Shown one piece after another: positions 6,335-6,914 of a stretch of 6,914 bases of DNA. The position numbers and the translations under genes are program-made. Every line of letters begins with the position of its first letter. Within the stretch, counting starts at the first letter, position 1. The notes beneath the pieces were generated by a model, which saw nothing but the letters and a program-made list of their open reading frames with translations, did not search any database and was not told the origin of the DNA. Source of the DNA: CAYOMP01 sp964405075 (GTDB lineage: Bacteria; Bacillota; Clostridia; Lachnospirales; Lachnospiraceae); the NCBI GenBank assembly GCA_964405075.1, contig CAYOMP010000149.1:1-6914 (forward strand), read 5' to 3'.

Positions 6335-6741
6335 CTTACTAATTTGTTATTCCTTTTACTTTATTATATGCTGAAAACATCTATATTATGATATTAATGT
6401 CACAATTTTTTTCTTCTTAGCCCAAAATCTATGTTTTAACAAATGTATCATAATTTAAGTCATAGAATAAATATTTGAATTATAGAAAACACTATCTACA
6501 AGTTTATCAAATTATCACGTTTTTCTTAACTTCTCTTTAAAACATAGCATTTCCTTCACTAATTCTATAAATTAAAATACTAATTTGATGCAAGATCGTA
6601 CTTATATCTAATCAGCAATCTTTCGTTTATCTCCTGATTAATATCTATTACATTTTGAGTTAAAGCATAAAATAATGTTTACAAAAATTTAAATCTAAAT
6701 AGAGTAGATTTTTACATATATTTTTTATCTTAAAACCACAC
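6335..6741. other. AT-rich spacer with little recognisable content
   Basis: No complete gene is visible here. Noted items are an 11-bp inverted repeat, CTATGTTTTAA at 6429-6439 and its complement at 6537-6547; a hairpin AAATCTA/TAGATTT at 6691-6711; and a minus-strand TATAAT at 6363-6368 followed by a weak AAAGG without a start codon. Minus-strand frames contain stop-broken, coding-like pieces, including MIHLLKHRFWAKKKK from the ATG at 6449-6451, in the same frame as the remnant at 6185-6331. This is probably decayed or neutral spacer DNA between two tRNA units. Confidence 0.4.
6580..6678 (-). pseudogene. possible gene remnant, 32 codons without a start
   Basis: A minus-strand frame is open for 32 codons from a TAA at 6679-6681 to a TAG at 6580-6582, with no ATG. 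The residue mix (including VIDINQEINERLLIRYKYD) is richer in Glu, Asp, Gln and Arg than random AT-rich DNA usually gives. It is in a different frame from the remnant at 6185-6331, so a common origin would require a frameshift. I do not recognise the family, and chance remains possible. Confidence 0.2.
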
Positions 6742-6774
6742 AAAAAAACCTTAGAAACTATCTTCCTAAGGTTT
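6742..6774 (-). terminator. intrinsic terminator of the Glu-Cys tRNA operon
   Basis: On the minus strand AAACCTTAG pairs with CTAAGGTTT, and three further inner pairs (one G-U) bring the stem to 12 bp with a five-base loop. The stem runs directly into a seven-T tract (complement of 6742-6748). It lies seven bases after the tRNA-Cys discriminator and marks the end of a leftward tRNA operon. Confidence 0.9.
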
Positions 6775-6780
6775 AAATGA

Positions 6781-6851
6781 AGGCGACAATCGGATTTGAA
6801 CCGATGATGAGGGTGTTGCAGACCCGTGCCTTACCACTTGGCTATGTCGCC
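6781..6851 (-). tRNA. tRNA-Cys (GCA)
   Basis: This is a complete 71-base cloverleaf. The acceptor GGCGACA pairs with TGTCGCC, the anticodon is GCA (complement of 6817-6819) in loop CTGCAAC, and the T arm is ATCGG-TTCGAAT-CCGAT. The discriminator is U, as expected for Cys. The outermost anticodon-stem pair appears to be a C-U mismatch. CCA is not encoded. It is separated from the upstream tRNA-Glu by ten bases and followed by a terminator. Confidence 0.96.
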
Positions 6852-6861
6852 ACAAATATAA

Positions 6862-6914
6862 TGACTCCAAGGGGATTTGAACCCCTGTTACCGCCGTGAA
6901 AGGGCGGTGTCTTA
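6862..6914 (-). tRNA. tRNA-Glu (TTC), 5' part cut by the window edge
   Basis: The visible 53 bases contain the anticodon arm CCGCC-CTTTCAC-GGCGG with anticodon TTC (complement of 6898-6900), the T arm AGGGG-TTCAAAT-CCCCT, the acceptor strand TGGAGTC and discriminator A. About 19 bases at the 5' end, with the D-arm start, lie outside the window. It is co-transcribed leftward with tRNA-Cys; more tRNAs may lie further right. Confidence 0.93.

Overview
The window is low-GC DNA with Firmicutes-style ribosome binding sites, a consensus sigma-A tRNA promoter and tRNAs without encoded CCA. The secreted protein combines Ca-loop/leucine-rich modules, Listeria-Bacteroides (InlB-type) repeats, an FN3-like domain and a DUF5722-like domain. 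This combination is typical of gut or rumen Clostridia, most likely Lachnospiraceae. The organism is an inference; no rRNA or core protein marker is present.

Layout. Positions 1-137 form a leader with two overlapping, mutually exclusive hairpins. Positions 138-1541 (+) encode a 467-residue polytopic membrane protein of the DUF2142/GT-C type, probably a lipid-linked-sugar glycosyltransferase. Positions 1542-1902 are an unusually structured intergenic region with four successive stem-loops, then a plausible promoter for the next gene. Positions 1903-5547 (+) encode a 1214-residue secreted multidomain protein. Its C-terminal half looks like a TIM-barrel glycoside hydrolase with a GNE...SEQG acid pair. 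Positions 5548-5741 hold a 3' region with small hairpins, a possible terminator/antiterminator pair and a very strong terminator.

From about 5822 rightwards the functional signals are on the minus strand: an initiator tRNA-Met with its own consensus promoter and terminator (5822-6035), then about 700 bp of AT-rich, purine/pyrimidine-skewed DNA with short degenerate repeats and coding-like minus-strand fragments. A tRNA-Cys with terminator and a truncated tRNA-Glu at the right edge form the end of a leftward tRNA operon.

The two protein genes are co-oriented but separated by 361 bp with a probable own promoter for the second, so they are neighbours rather than a tight operon. A membrane glycosyltransferase beside a secreted putative glycosidase suggests cell-surface or extracellular glycan work, but the substrate cannot be read from the sequence. 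Nothing resembling CRISPR, an insertion sequence or a phage module was seen. The most interesting items are the predicted hydrolase active site, the two structured intergenic regions and the possible gene remnant between the tRNAs.
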